A stretch of 64,000 bases of DNA from Lingula anatina (taxonomy: Eukaryota > Brachiopoda > Lingulata > Lingulida > Lingulidae). Within the stretch, counting starts at the first letter, position 1, and every line of letters starts with the position of its first letter. Below the pieces are notes generated by a model, which had not been told where the DNA came from, ran no database searches, and saw only the letters and a program-made list of their open reading frames with translations. Where the stretch lies: the NCBI RefSeq assembly GCF_001039355.2, contig NW_019775502.1:46289-110288 (forward strand), given 5' to 3'. Both the position numbers and the translations under genes were made by a program. Positions 62,422 to 64,000 of the stretch are shown here, one piece after another.

Positions 62422-62463
62422 CACTTAATTTCTTCATCTTGGATTTCAAGGTTACAGTACACA
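62422..62463 (-). CDS. candidate 42-bp coding exon
   Basis: On the minus strand an acceptor (CTGCATTTCTACAG) and donor (AAGTG followed by GTAAATG) bound 42 bp. The frame that completes a split codon with one base and leaves two encodes VYCNLEIQDEEIK and joins in phase to the 59793-59918 candidate. A second frame is also open. The short length makes this weak on its own; phase continuity with the next candidate is the main support. Confidence 0.25.
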
Positions 62464-63554
62464 CTGTAGAAATGCAGTCCCCAAACTACTAAACACAAAT
62501 GTAATTTCTCCTCAGAATGTTTTTTATTCTTTAATAATTAATGACAGCTTTGTCAACACCCAGTCAGAAAATCATTAATGTTCTGCATGAAAGTCCGCAG
62601 AGGATTGAAGTATATTTACTTCCAAATCCATGCATTTCTTAATGTATCGGCAGTTCTGAGTCAGCATGGTACTCTTAGGTAATTAGGCATCAGTTCTAGT
62701 GGTTAAAAAAGCTCTTTTCTTCTGCAAAAAATAATAAAATAAATAAGTTTAAATAAATGAGTTAAATTTAAAATAAAATAAATGAAATAAAATAGAATGC
62801 AGAAGCAGTAATGGCTACACCAGCATGGATATCTGGTAGCTTGTAGAACAAATGTATACCATTACTAATACTGTCTAATCATAAGTATGTATTAATTCCA
62901 AATGTTAAGAATACTTCATGGCCCCACCTTCAAGGGGACATTTATCATATAAAATTACATGAATAGTATCATTTTTAAGGCAGAGCTCTCCCATTTGTTG
63001 ATAGGTCATTTTATCTACCCTTACTTAAAAGTTTTTTTTCTTAATCCCAAAGATAAAAAAACTTGAGTAGGTTGATAGCACAAGGTTCTGAATCATACCT
63101 GTGGTTTTGATAAACCAGAACTATTTTGGCATGTCAGAAACTTTGGAACCATCTCTGGAAGTATTTGGTTCCATGCTGAGGGAGATGACATTGTTGGGAT
63201 TGTTTCATTTGTTGCTTTCTTTAGCTTTTTCATATTTGTGTAATGACAAAAATTTTAAACAGTGCCTCACAAAGTATTTCATTTGATCTCCCGGTTGTCA
63301 TAAGACCAGTTATCTTAACAAAGTGCAATGCCAATTTTCCACATGACAACGATTTATAGACTCCCGGGAATTATTTCCCCTTTACCCTTTTTGTCGCGCT
63401 GGCGGTCGACGCAGCATTTATTTCTAAACAAGTTGACCGCAAATTAAGCACGATTTTGCACCTTCAAGTTCCGTGTCACGTTTTCATATCATGCATTTAT
63501 TATTTCTACAAGTTTTCTCTGCCCAAAATGCGTAAAGAAAAAGTGTTATCTTAC
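62464..63554. other. non-coding stretch, probably intronic
   Basis: An AT-rich AAAT-type low-complexity tract lies at about 62725-62796. Minus 63099-63220 has an open frame of about 40 codons ending at a CACAG/GTATGA donor, but its acceptor is poor and its end phase does not fit the next candidate. A CpG-rich patch lies at 63390-63420. Confidence 0.4.
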
Positions 63555-63670
63555 CATGTTGTTTAGAAAACTTCTTTTTCCTCCGACAACCCGTCTTCAC
63601 TGCCGTTCACCTCTATGTTAAAATGACCACACAGCTTCGTTTCTAACACCACTGCACGTCACTTCCGGCA
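63555..63670 (-). promoter_or_regulatory. putative promoter and first exon (minus strand)
   Basis: On the minus strand 63670-63654 reads TGCCGGAAGTGACGTGC, an ETS-type GGAAGT site fused to a CRE-type TGACGT half site. Such composites are common at housekeeping promoters across animals. The sequence is CpG-rich compared with the window. Downstream, the interval ends at 63555 with AACAACATG directly against a GTAAG donor, a pattern of first exons whose start codon is the last codon before intron 1. The TSS is not determined. The downstream exon that would receive the phase-0 ATG is not identified. Confidence 0.4.
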
Positions 63671-63818
63671 CAATTCTGACCAATGCTGATCTTCTCCGGT
63701 TCCCTGTATTGCATCATTATTATTATTTTATGGCTGATCCACTTGAAAGCTTACTGCTTAATCCCTGCAGGAAATATATTCAGTGTCTATTAGGGGATTA
63801 TGCTTCAAGTTTTCAGAT
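63671..63818. other. upstream region, nothing further recognised
   Basis: Moderately AT-rich sequence upstream of the putative minus-strand promoter. No TATA box placed with confidence. Confidence 0.4.
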
Positions 63819-63856
63819 GGTTCGGCCATGTTTGATTCGCGAATCTGTTAGTCTGC
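63819..63856. mobile_element. fragment related to the 35505-35687 MITE arm
   Basis: Roughly 30 of 38 positions match the right arm of the 35.5 kb element, including GATCTGTTAGTCTGC-like sequence (here GAATCTGTTAGTCTGC). It is only a fragment, with no visible partner arm of comparable length. Confidence 0.6.
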
Positions 63857-63939
63857 GGATCAACTAGTTCTGTGCCCTAGGACTGCACAAAATCACATTT
63901 AATTATCTGTAAATATCAAATCAAAATCAATCCACTTAC

Positions 63940-64000
63940 ACTTCTAAATTCTCAATAAAACACATCCTACAGTCTTCCATGAGCTGTGTTTTAAGACTTG
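63940..64000 (-). CDS. possible exon running off the window edge
   Basis: On the minus strand the frame is open from the window edge through an ATG at 63980-63978 (MEDCRMCFIENLE) to a strong donor (GAAGT followed by GTAAGTGG), leaving two bases. That phase would join 62422-62463. It lies upstream of the putative promoter at 63.6 kb, so both cannot be the start of the same transcript. Weak. Confidence 0.2.

Overview
The window is AT-rich eukaryotic DNA (roughly one third GC by eye). It has long CT/CA microsatellites, many short inverted-repeat DNA elements, single-N contig joins and one long N gap. It has no operons, ribosome-binding-site-spaced ORFs, tRNA/rRNA genes or CRISPR array. The pattern fits a draft assembly of a heterozygous invertebrate animal, perhaps a marine one; that is an inference and I cannot name the species. 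No protein family is recognisable anywhere. The longest uninterrupted ORFs (about 100-136 codons) are about what chance gives in 64 kb of this composition.

Gene content: most of the window reads as intron or intergenic DNA. On the minus strand near the right end (63.55-63.67 kb) there is a CpG-rich, promoter-like patch with an ETS/CRE-type composite site. It is followed by a putative first exon ending in an ATG that abuts a GT splice donor. Further along the minus strand are candidate internal exons with good splice sites (about 62.4, 59.8, 40.4, 38.0, 36.6, 33.3, 32.4, 19.3 and 6.6 kb). Four of them (62.4, 59.8, 38.0, 36.6) join with compatible codon phase, and the 6.6 kb exon would add a stop. 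This hints at one large-intron gene read right to left, but every exon is a by-eye call of low to moderate confidence.

Repeats by region: 1-11 kb holds microsatellites. At 11.55-12.18 kb there is an apparently perfect 103-bp inverted repeat. 17.4-17.8 kb and 22.95-23.5 kb hold degenerate tandem repeats. At 25.5-27.6 kb and 28.7-30.3 kb there are two near-identical duplications, each next to a single N, most simply explained as unmerged haplotypes; the first also carries a CpG-rich transposon-like end. 30.7-58.8 kb is rich in MITE-type elements: a 257/267-bp hairpin family with TTA/TAA target duplications (two copies), a 168-bp family with 5-bp target duplications (three copies, two inside microsatellites), and several single-copy inverted-repeat elements. 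The N gap at 42,977-43,813 is entered by one arm of a hairpin on its left and bordered by a hairpin element on its right.

Nothing amounts to a clear new biological system. The most informative signals are the MITE families with readable target-site duplications, the haplotype-duplication artefacts, and the possible exon chain, which transcript data could test directly.
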